DNA of 5,532 bases from Alloprevotella sp. (lineage in GTDB: Bacteria > Bacteroidota > Bacteroidia > Bacteroidales > Bacteroidaceae), in the NCBI GenBank assembly GCA_015259235.1, contig JABZGM010000144.1:1-5532 (forward strand), read 5' to 3'. Under the pieces are notes generated by a model. That model was not told the DNA's origin. It did no database searches and saw nothing but the letters and a program-made list of their open reading frames with translations. Positions 1-5,510 of the stretch are shown in pieces. The translations under genes and the position numbers were made by a program. Numbering within the stretch: the stretch's first letter is position 1; every line of letters starts with the position of its first letter.

Positions 1-420
1 ACAAAAGAGGGTGTAACAGACGAAGCTCACAATGGATATAAAGGACAATACGCCAAAAAGTATGTCAAAGGAAAGGCTATATACTACCTTTGGATACACC
101 CTGACCAAATAGACAATCCAATCAACTCACCAGTTGAGCGCAATAATATCTATCATGTCCAAATTAAGGGCGTACGTTCATTTGGAGCAAACTGGAATCC
201 CCTCGTGCCCTATGACTATAACCTTCCAGTTGATCCTAAAAATGGGAAGTTCCCTCCCAATCCTTATAACCCAGATGATCGTCCTAACGACAACGAACTA
301 GAACCAATCATACCTCCTGTAAATCCAAACGAAGGCCTTACGCCTAAAGAAACTTGGATGTCTGCTGAGGTTAAGATTATTCCATGGAAAGTTCACTCTT
401 ATGAAGCATACATTGACTAA
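1..420 (+). CDS. Mfa1-type fimbrillin, C-terminal part (5' end outside the window)
   Basis: The reading frame is open from base 1 and ends at TAA 418-420, giving the last 139 residues of a protein whose start lies upstream. It resembles the C-terminal domain of Mfa1/FimA-type fimbrial subunits of Bacteroidales, surface lipoproteins that are proteolytically matured and polymerise into fimbriae. Visible hallmarks are the strand around residues 45-62 (VERNNIYHVQIKGVRSFG), a long proline- and asparagine-rich linker at about residues 67-110, and a closing strand TWMSAEVKIIPWKV with the family's typical Trp near the end. In known family members the C-terminal strands take part in strand-exchange polymerisation; that this one does so is inference. 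The piece is AT-richer than the genes downstream (about 40% GC in the first 60 bases against about 52% in bases 1321-1380), as often seen for surface-protein genes. Whether it is a shaft or an accessory/tip subunit cannot be decided from this fragment. Confidence 0.75.
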   Translation, partial: TKEGVTDEAHNGYKGQYAKKYVKGKAIYYLWIHPDQIDNPINSPVERNNIYHVQIKGVRSFGANWNPLVPYDYNLPVDPKNGKFPPNPYNPDDRPNDNELEPIIPPVNPNEGLTPKETWMSAEVKIIPWKVHSYEAYID

Positions 421-460
421 CTTCTAGGAGTTCCATCATTCAAACCCATTCTTCATTTGA

Positions 461-496
461 AGCAAGGAGAGGAAAATACCTCCCCTTGCTTTTTTT
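461..496 (+). terminator. Intrinsic terminator of the fimbrillin gene
   Basis: A 12-bp stem (461-472 with 479-490) has one A-C mismatch and a 6-nt loop AAAATA, and runs directly into seven T residues (490-496). It starts 40 nt after the fimbrillin stop codon. It fits a rho-independent terminator on the + strand; the opposite strand lacks a T-run after the hairpin, so it looks one-directional. It separates the fimbrial unit from the housekeeping run. Confidence 0.88.
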
Positions 497-772
497 ATGA
501 ATACATCTAAGACATTGCGCCTCGCGAAATAATGCAAAACCGGTCATTGATTCTGAACAGGTATCATTGGGTTGTTAAGCAGATGGTTTTTCGTTGTCTC
601 TATGGTGTAGCTGGCTACATCGAGAAAAAAAACGAGCAACAAGATGCTAACAAGAAAATAAAAGATAACAGGAAGTCATCTTTTCCATTACCAGAAGCAC
701 TTTTACGATCTAATGACTGATTAGGATTCAAACTGTCGTCCGCGTACCTTCAAATACGTACAGACAAAAAGA
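497..772. other. Intergenic stretch with no recognisable gene
   Basis: This stretch lies between the fimbrillin terminator and the tsaB promoter. The only open frame of note is a 62-codon one at 532-720 (+). Its product is not one I recognise, it has no ribosome-binding signal, and its base composition resembles spacer DNA. No tRNA, repeat array, insertion-sequence end or strong hairpin was seen. It may be ordinary spacer or decayed sequence. Confidence 0.5.
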
Positions 773-803
773 TGTGCTATTAAGTTTCAGCGCATTATCT
801 TTG
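773..803 (+). promoter_or_regulatory. Bacteroidetes-type housekeeping promoter for tsaB and following genes
   Basis: TATCTTTG at 796-803 matches the Bacteroidetes -7 consensus TAnnTTTG at every fixed position. TGTG at 773-776 is a three-of-four match to the -33 element TTTG, with a 19-bp spacer, which is the expected distance. Transcription would start near 806-808, leaving an untranslated leader of about 200 nt before tsaB. The elements are seen in the sequence; promoter activity is inferred. Confidence 0.65.
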
Positions 804-805
804 TA

Positions 806-1008
806 GTTCGCCGAGAAAGTGGTAATTTCGCACATTGATAGTTTGGCTTGTTGTAGACTTTCGACAAGAACCGCTGTGAAAACTACTCTTTCAGGCGTTT
901 TTCACAGAAACAATACGACGCATTTTTGCTCAAGAAGACCCGAAAGTTTCGCAACTCCCCAACACTCACCTAAGACAACAAAGTCTTATAAAACCGAAAG
1001 AAAACAAT
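806..1008 (+). promoter_or_regulatory. Long structured 5' leader upstream of tsaB
   Basis: The predicted leader can form nested helices. An outer 9-bp helix (855-863 with 941-949, one G-U pair) encloses a perfect 9-bp inverted repeat, CTGTGAAAA at 874-882 with TTTTCACAG at 899-907, separated by 16 nt. A third, 6-bp hairpin (TAAGAC 971-976 with GTCTTA 983-988, loop AACAAA) sits 20 nt before the start codon. The segment CGAAAGTTTCG at 941-951 is itself a dyad and could pair alternatively, so it could switch structure. I do not recognise a known riboswitch or ribosomal-protein leader. No T-run follows any hairpin, so termination is not obvious. Function is unknown; it could affect translation or stability of the operon mRNA, or be unremarkable. 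Confidence 0.4.
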
Positions 1009-1701
1009 ATGGCTTGTATTCTACATATTGACTCCTCCACCACTGTTTGTTCGGTGGCGGTGTCAGAAGATTCTAAAGTTATTTTCGAGCAACAAACCCT
1101 CGAAGGACCTTCGCACGCCACTGTGCTGGCTCCCTACGTGGACGAAGCACTGAGTTTCATTGAAAGTCACGCCATCCCACTCGATGCAGTTGCCATTTCT
1201 TCAGGTCCTGGCAGTTACACAGGGCTTCGCATTGGTACTTCCGTGGCAAAAGGTGTGGCTTATGGGCGCAATGTCCCCTTGATTGCGGTGCCCACTTTGA
1301 AGCTCATCACGGTGCCCACCTTGCTTTTCGACGACGATATGCCCGAAGATGCACTCCTCGTGCCTATGATTGACGCACGACGCATGGAGGTCTATGCGGC
1401 AGTCTATGACCGCGCACTCCGCCCATTGCGTGAGGTGCAGCCCGACATCGTCACTGCCTACACCTACAAAGAGTGGTTGGACCGTGGTCCTGTGTATTTC
1501 CTTGGCAATGGTGCGGAGAAGTGCAAAGAAGTGATCAATCATCCCAATGCGCGCTTCGTCGACAACGCCCACCCCTTGGCGAAATATATGGCGCCCTTGG
1601 CAGAAAAGGCATTCCTCGAAGGAAAGTTTGAAGATTTAGCCTATTTTGAGCCCTTCTATCTCAAGGACTTCCAAGCCTCACAACCTAAAAAACTCCTGTA
1701 A
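1009..1701 (+). CDS. tsaB: tRNA N6-threonylcarbamoyladenosine biosynthesis protein TsaB (YeaZ)
   Basis: TsaB is the non-catalytic partner of TsaD in the cytoplasmic TsaB-TsaD-TsaE complex. The complex transfers the threonylcarbamoyl group made by TsaC/TsaC2 to A37 of ANN-decoding tRNAs. The 230-residue product has the usual family length and an ASKHA fold signature: N-terminal ILHIDSSTTVCSVAV (residues 4-18), the hallmark SSGPGSYTGLRIG (64-76), and IDARRMEVYAAVYD (121-134). It ends in EPFYLKDFQASQPK, typical of Bacteroidetes members. It lacks the HxxxH metal-site motif of TsaD, which separates it from that paralogue. The start at 1009 gives the canonical N-terminus directly before the first beta strand. 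Upstream is A-rich with only a weak GAAAG, normal for this phylum. It is the first gene after the predicted promoter and lies 7 nt before the DUF4290 gene, so the two are probably co-transcribed. Confidence 0.95.
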   Translation: MACILHIDSSTTVCSVAVSEDSKVIFEQQTLEGPSHATVLAPYVDEALSFIESHAIPLDAVAISSGPGSYTGLRIGTSVAKGVAYGRNVPLIAVPTLKLITVPTLLFDDDMPEDALLVPMIDARRMEVYAAVYDRALRPLREVQPDIVTAYTYKEWLDRGPVYFLGNGAEKCKEVINHPNARFVDNAHPLAKYMAPLAEKAFLEGKFEDLAYFEPFYLKDFQASQPKKLL

Positions 1702-1708
1702 CACAGCG

Positions 1709-2242
1709 ATGCTCTACAACACTCAACTGGAACCTCTGCGCATGAAAGCCTATGGCCGCGAAGTGCAACAGATGGTGGATCATGCTCTCTCCCTCGAAGA
1801 CCGCGCAGAACGCCAAGCCTATGCACAACGCATCATGATGGTGATGAGAACTGTGGCACAAGTGGTGAACCCTACACAGGAGGAAAACGAAAAATTGTGG
1901 AATCATTTGGCACAACTGTCGAACTATCAACTCGACATTGACTATCCTTGCGCCATCGAACCCCACGAAGAACAACAGCGTCCTCCGCGCTTGCCCTACT
2001 CTCAACAGCATCCGCGTCTGCGACACTACGGTGTTTTGGTGGAAAATCTCCTAAACCAAGCTGCAGACAACGAGGATGCCGAACAACGACGCCTCCATAT
2101 CGTAGCTGCAGCAAAGCGCATGCGCGAAAAACTCTACGAGGTGCGTGGCGATATGCCCGACAATGAGCGCATAGCCCACGACATTGAATTCCTCACACGC
2201 GGACGCATCACACAGCAAGAAGCGACCTCACTGATTTCTTAA
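1709..2242 (+). CDS. DUF4290 family protein, function unknown
   Basis: The product has 177 residues, is soluble, and shows no signal peptide or membrane segment. It matches the Bacteroidetes family DUF4290 as I know it: an N-terminal LYNTQ (2-6), KAYGREVQQMVDHAL (13-27), the central LWNHLAQLSNYQLDIDYP (63-80), and RHYG (105-108) followed by a helical, charged C-terminal half. The composition suggests a mostly alpha-helical protein. I chose ATG 1709 rather than the in-frame ATG at 1646, because the family begins at the YNTQ segment and the longer form would overlap the tsaB coding sequence by 56 bases. It lies 7 nt after tsaB and 31 nt before murA, so it is very likely in the same transcript. 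No biochemical role is established to my knowledge, and I do not assign one. Confidence 0.88.
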   Translation: MLYNTQLEPLRMKAYGREVQQMVDHALSLEDRAERQAYAQRIMMVMRTVAQVVNPTQEENEKLWNHLAQLSNYQLDIDYPCAIEPHEEQQRPPRLPYSQQHPRLRHYGVLVENLLNQAADNEDAEQRRLHIVAAAKRMREKLYEVRGDMPDNERIAHDIEFLTRGRITQQEATSLIS

Positions 2243-2273
2243 TCCTACATTCTCTCAACTCCTTCCCTCCCGT

Positions 2274-3578
2274 ATGGCTTCATTCCTCATCGAAGGCAAC
2301 CATCGTCTCCAAGGCGAAATATTCCCCCAAGGGGCAAAAAACGAAGCACTTCAAGTGATTTGCGCCACTCTTCTCACAGAAGAAGAGGTGCGTCTACAAA
2401 ACGTGCCCGATATCTTGGATGTAAACAACTTGATTCTCCTATTGCAGGACATCGGAGTGAAGGTGAAACGTAATGCCCCTGGCGACATCACCTTCCAAGC
2501 AGACAGTATCAACTTGGAATATCTCCGCACCGAGGAGTACTTAGAACGCTGCTCTTCGCTCCGCGGTTCGATATTGACCATCGGACCTTTGGTGGCGCGC
2601 TTTGGACATGCCGTGGTGAGCAAACCTGGTGGCGATAAAATCGGACGCCGTCGCCTAGACTCTCACTTCTACGGTCTACAATCCTTAGGCGCTTCCTTCA
2701 CTGTCGATGCCGATCATCAGTTGTTTGAAATCAGTGCTGACCACTTGAAGGGCGCATATATGCTTTTGGACGAAGCGAGTGTCACAGGTACTGCCAATAT
2801 TCTCATGGCGGCTGTGATGGCTGAGGGAACAACTACGATTTACAACGCAGCTTGCGAACCCTATATCCAACAACTTTGCCACTTGCTCAACCGCATGGGG
2901 GCAAACATCTCGGGCATCGCGTCCAACCGTCTGACGATTGTGGGCACCAAGCGTTTGCGCGGGGCTACTCATCGCATACTTCCCGACATGATCGAGATTG
3001 GTTCGTTCATCGGCATGGGAGCAATGGTAGGAGATGGGCTGACGATCAAGTCAGTATCTTTGCGCGACTTGGGCATCATCCCCGATGCCTTCCGCCGACT
3101 CGGCATTAAAATCGAGGTGCAAGGCGATGATTTGTTCATCCCTGGCGGACAACGTTACGAGGTTGAGTCGTTTATCGATGGTTCTCTTATGACATTGGCA
3201 GATGCGCCTTGGCCCGGTCTTACCCCCGACCTCCTTTCTATTCTCATCGTGGTGGCTACGCAAGCGAAGGGAAGTGTACTTTTCCACCAAAAGATGTTTG
3301 AGAGCCGTCTCTTCTTCACCGACAAACTCATCGACATGGGTGCACAAATCATCCTCTGCGATCCGCACCGCGCGGTGGTCGTTGGACATAATTTCGAGCA
3401 TCAACTCCGTGCGCGCCGTATGGCAAGTCCCGACATTCGCGCTGGCATCGCTTTGTTGATTGCCGCCCTCAGTGCAGACGGCACAAGCCGCATCGACAAT
3501 GTGGAGCAAATCGACCGCGGATACGAACACATCGAACAGCGTCTTAACGCACTTGGTGCGAAGATTACACGCGTCTAA
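2274..3578 (+). CDS. murA: UDP-N-acetylglucosamine 1-carboxyvinyltransferase MurA, Cys-to-Asp variant
   Basis: MurA transfers enolpyruvate from PEP to UDP-GlcNAc, the first committed step of peptidoglycan synthesis, in the cytoplasm. The 434-residue product covers the full two-domain EPSP-synthase-like fold (E. coli MurA has 419). Visible active-site elements are Lys22-Asn23 in GAKNEAL, Arg97 (E. coli Arg91), the loop KPGGDKIGRRRLD (117-129), Asp319 in PGLTPDLLS (matching the catalytic Asp305), Arg389 (Arg397) and the C-terminal IDRGYEHIEQRL. In the loop, Asp121 stands where E. coli has Cys115, the residue alkylated by fosfomycin. Asp there keeps activity and gives fosfomycin resistance in MurA of Mycobacterium tuberculosis and Chlamydia. 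Resistance in this organism is therefore predicted, not shown. The start at 2274 gives a standard N-terminus; no Shine-Dalgarno is present and bases 2251-2271 are nearly all pyrimidines. Confidence 0.96.
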   Translation: MASFLIEGNHRLQGEIFPQGAKNEALQVICATLLTEEEVRLQNVPDILDVNNLILLLQDIGVKVKRNAPGDITFQADSINLEYLRTEEYLERCSSLRGSILTIGPLVARFGHAVVSKPGGDKIGRRRLDSHFYGLQSLGASFTVDADHQLFEISADHLKGAYMLLDEASVTGTANILMAAVMAEGTTTIYNAACEPYIQQLCHLLNRMGANISGIASNRLTIVGTKRLRGATHRILPDMIEIGSFIGMGAMVGDGLTIKSVSLRDLGIIPDAFRRLGIKIEVQGDDLFIPGGQRYEVESFIDGSLMTLADAPWPGLTPDLLSILIVVATQAKGSVLFHQKMFESRLFFTDKLIDMGAQIILCDPHRAVVVGHNFEHQLRARRMASPDIRAGIALLIAALSADGTSRIDNVEQIDRGYEHIEQRLNALGAKITRV

Positions 3579-3600
3579 AAGAAGTTTTTCGACTCCTCTC

Positions 3601-3637
3601 ACGCATTATTATAGAGTCGCTTACACATTATTATAGA
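3601..3637. repeat. Short direct repeat in the murA-rimM gap
   Basis: CATTATTATAGA occurs at 3604-3615 and again at 3626-3637. Extended leftward, the copies 3601-3615 and 3623-3637 match at 14 of 15 bases. The period is 22 bp, close to two helical turns, which would place both copies on one face of DNA. This could be a tandem protein-binding site or a chance local duplication. No TAnnTTTG promoter box is attached. Confidence 0.6.
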
Positions 3638-3638
3638 T

Positions 3639-3668
3639 AAGGCGGAGCATTTCATTCTACCTCGCCTT
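3639..3668 (+). terminator. Weak hairpin after murA, possible attenuating terminator
   Basis: AAGGCG at 3639-3644 pairs with CGCCTT at 3663-3668, extended by two pairs (3646-3647 with 3661-3662) around a bulged G. The tail is TCTCCATCC rather than a T-run; the first six-T run only comes at 3691-3696, so a full terminator is doubtful. It may reduce read-through from murA to rimM or have no role. Confidence 0.25.
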
Positions 3669-3697
3669 TCTCCATCCTCTTTCTTCCCTCTTTTTTC
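3661..3697 (+). promoter_or_regulatory. Pyrimidine-rich translation-initiation region of rimM
   Basis: Of these 37 bases, 35 are C or T, ending in TTTTTTC two bases before the ATG at 3699. There is no Shine-Dalgarno-like purine run. Such a tract could be an unstructured site bound by ribosomal protein S1, known to help initiation on leaderless or weak sites in other bacteria; applied here that is inference. Confidence 0.35.
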
Positions 3698-3698
3698 A

Positions 3699-4259
3699 AT
3701 GATCACCCCAGAAGAAGTATTTCAAATCGGTCGCATCACCCGCACTCACGGCATTCACGGCGAAGTGGAACTCCAATTCACCGACGACATCTTCGACCGC
3801 GCTGATGCGGAGTACCTTGTTTTGCGCATCGACGGGCTATTTGTACCCTTTTTCTTCGAAGAATATCGCTTCAAAAACAATGAAGCGGTGATTATTAAGT
3901 TTGAGGAGGTGGAAGATGACGCAGCAGCGCGCCAGTTGGTCGGACTGTCTGTGTATTATCCCCAGCAATTTGTGGACGAAGAGGAACATGATGAGATCAA
4001 CAACCTACAAGCCTTCACTGGTTTCAGCCTTCTTTTGGTGGACGAAGCCAATACCACCGAAGACCAGTTGGCGACTTACGAACTGGGCACCATTGTTTCG
4101 GTCAACACCTCCACGGCGAACACCCTTCTCACCGTAGAAACCGAAGGGGGAGAGGAACTTTTGATTCCGCTTCACGATGATTTCTTGGTGGACTATAGCG
4201 TGAAAGACCGCTATTTGCTGTTGAATTTACCCGAAGGCATCCTAGAACTCAACGCTTGA
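3699..4259 (+). CDS. rimM: 16S rRNA processing/ribosome maturation factor RimM
   Basis: RimM binds ribosomal protein S19 and assists maturation of the 30S head, including 16S rRNA processing. The 186-residue product has the two-domain layout of the family. The N-terminal beta-barrel carries GRITRTHGIHGEV (residues 11-23) with the downstream strand-rich region FVPFFFEEYRF. The C-terminal PRC-barrel (about 100-182) includes YELGTIVSV and LLIPLHDDFLVDYS, where many relatives have a similar I-P-x-x-D/E core. The end LLLNLPEGILEL is typical. The acidic stretch DEEEHDE joins the two domains. ATG 3699 is the only start that keeps the whole N-terminal motif without adding unrelated residues. Upstream is a 120-nt gap with a repeat, a weak hairpin and a pyrimidine tract; downstream, dxr begins 16 nt after the stop, so rimM and dxr are probably co-transcribed. 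Confidence 0.93.
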   Translation: MITPEEVFQIGRITRTHGIHGEVELQFTDDIFDRADAEYLVLRIDGLFVPFFFEEYRFKNNEAVIIKFEEVEDDAAARQLVGLSVYYPQQFVDEEEHDEINNLQAFTGFSLLLVDEANTTEDQLATYELGTIVSVNTSTANTLLTVETEGGEELLIPLHDDFLVDYSVKDRYLLLNLPEGILELNA

Positions 4260-4275
4260 TGCCGACAGACGAACT

Positions 4276-5424
4276 ATGAAAAGAATAGCAATACTTGGTG
4301 CCACTGGTTCGATTGGCACGCAAACTTTGGACGTCATCCGCGAACACCGCGACAAATACGAGGCTTACGCCCTCACCGCTGGAAGCAACTCGGATTTGCT
4401 CATCCAGCAAGCGCGAGAGTTTCAGCCCGAAGTCGTGGTGATAGCCGACGAAAGTCAATATGACAAGGTAAACGCTGCCTTGTCCGACCTCCCTATCAAG
4501 GTGTGGACGGGTGCAGAAGCCCTTTGCGATGTGGCGCGTCTCCAAGATGTGGACACGGTGGTCACAGCCATGGTGGGATTTGCTGGACTTCGCCCCACCA
4601 TCGCTGCGATAGAAGCCCACAAGACTATTGCGCTCGCCAACAAAGAGACGTTGGTCGTGGCTGGCGAACTGATTACCGAGCTCGCCGTTCGGGAGCGCGT
4701 GGCAATTCTTCCCGTAGACAGCGAGCACAGTGCGATATTTCAATGCCTGGTGGGCGAAGACGGCAATGCCATCGACAAAGTGTTGCTCACTGCTTCTGGC
4801 GGACCTTTCCGCAAATTCTCCCTCGAACAACTCCAAACGGTCACAGCGGCACAGGCTTTGCAACATCCGAATTGGGAGATGGGTGCAAAGATCACCATCG
4901 ACAGTGCGACAATGATGAACAAAGGCTTCGAGATGATTGAAGCAAAGTGGCTTTTTGGTCTCACTCCCGAACAAGTGGAAGTGGTGGTACATCCCGAGAG
5001 CATCGTGCACAGTGCCGTGCAACTGGCAGACGGCTGCGTGAAAGCTCAGATGGGATTGCCCGATATGCGCCTGCCCATCCAATACGCGCTCTCATTTCCT
5101 CGACATGACAGCCTGAGCGGTGCGCGTCTTGACCTCACCGCTTTGGGAAGTCTCACCTTTGAACGTCCAGACTTCGAGCGTTTCGACTGTTTGCGCATCG
5201 CGTATGAGGCTGCTGCCATCGGAGGCAATATGCCGTGCATTGTCAATGCAGCGAACGAAGTGGTAAATCTCGCCTTTCGCCAAGAGCGAATCGGATATCT
5301 TGACATTGCGCGCCTCATTAGAAAAGCGATGCAGGAAGCCACATTCGTGCAGAAACCTACGTTGGATGACTATTTCCAAACAGATGCCGAAGTGAGAAAG
5401 TGGGTAGAGGCAATGATTCCCTAG
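4276..5424 (+). CDS. dxr: 1-deoxy-D-xylulose 5-phosphate reductoisomerase
   Basis: Dxr (IspC) converts 1-deoxyxylulose 5-phosphate to 2-C-methyl-D-erythritol 4-phosphate with NADPH and a divalent metal, the committed step of MEP isoprenoid synthesis. The 382-residue product is full length. The Rossmann motif GATGSIG lies at 8-14, and ALANKETLVVAG at 119-130. Metal ligands are Asp148 and Glu150 in LPVDSEHSAIFQ, plus Glu219 in IDSATMMNKGFE. The substrate loop HPNWEMG (197-203) keeps His197 and Trp200, and Asn215-Lys216 match the conserved phosphate-site pair. The C-terminal helical domain follows from about 290. All key residues are present, so it should be active and, like the family, a fosmidomycin target. 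It is 16 nt after rimM. Its product line supplies undecaprenyl phosphate, the carrier for MurA-derived precursors. The start has no Shine-Dalgarno. Confidence 0.97.
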   Translation: MKRIAILGATGSIGTQTLDVIREHRDKYEAYALTAGSNSDLLIQQAREFQPEVVVIADESQYDKVNAALSDLPIKVWTGAEALCDVARLQDVDTVVTAMVGFAGLRPTIAAIEAHKTIALANKETLVVAGELITELAVRERVAILPVDSEHSAIFQCLVGEDGNAIDKVLLTASGGPFRKFSLEQLQTVTAAQALQHPNWEMGAKITIDSATMMNKGFEMIEAKWLFGLTPEQVEVVVHPESIVHSAVQLADGCVKAQMGLPDMRLPIQYALSFPRHDSLSGARLDLTALGSLTFERPDFERFDCLRIAYEAAAIGGNMPCIVNAANEVVNLAFRQERIGYLDIARLIRKAMQEATFVQKPTLDDYFQTDAEVRKWVEAMIP

Positions 5425-5510
5425 CCAAAAAGCTGCCATTTTCTCCCATAGTCCAGCCACACAACTCCTATAAACAAGCAATTCTATCTCAATAGCAATC
5501 TATTCTTCTC

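Noticed and set aside
532..720. 62-codon + strand ORF between the fimbrillin and tsaB, with a RYHWVVKQ segment loosely recalling a stretch of ISL3-type transposases.
   Set aside because: The resemblance covers under 20 residues, no catalytic motif or inverted-repeat ends are visible, and there is no ribosome-binding signal. A protein search of this ORF with a clear transposase hit would change this.
819..1031. 70-codon GTG-start ORF lying inside the predicted leader and overlapping the tsaB start.
   Set aside because: Its product is Ser/Thr/Arg-rich without any recognisable motif, and the same DNA is better explained by the nested hairpins. A leader peptide is not excluded but not supported.
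1646..1708. Longer start for the DUF4290 gene at 1646.
   Set aside because: It would overlap the tsaB coding region by 56 bases and add 21 residues absent from the family's usual N-terminus; ATG 1709 gives the canonical MLYNTQ start.
3051..3602. 183-codon open frame on the - strand opposite the 3' half of murA.
   Set aside because: It mirrors the murA coding sequence and has no recognisable domain or promoter.
3590..3619. CGACTC/GAGTCG 6-bp pairing just after murA.
   Set aside because: The loop is 18 nt and overlaps the first direct repeat copy; no T-run follows, so it is too weak to call.
4249..5082. 277-codon open frame on the - strand opposite dxr.
   Set aside because: It is antisense to a gene with every Dxr catalytic residue; its His/Ser/Val-rich product has no known family and is a by-product of codon bias.
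5425..5510. Possible promoter or terminator between dxr and the probable rseP.
   Set aside because: No TAnnTTTG box with a spaced -33 element and no stable hairpin; only a 4-bp CTAT/ATAG pairing at 5484-5495.
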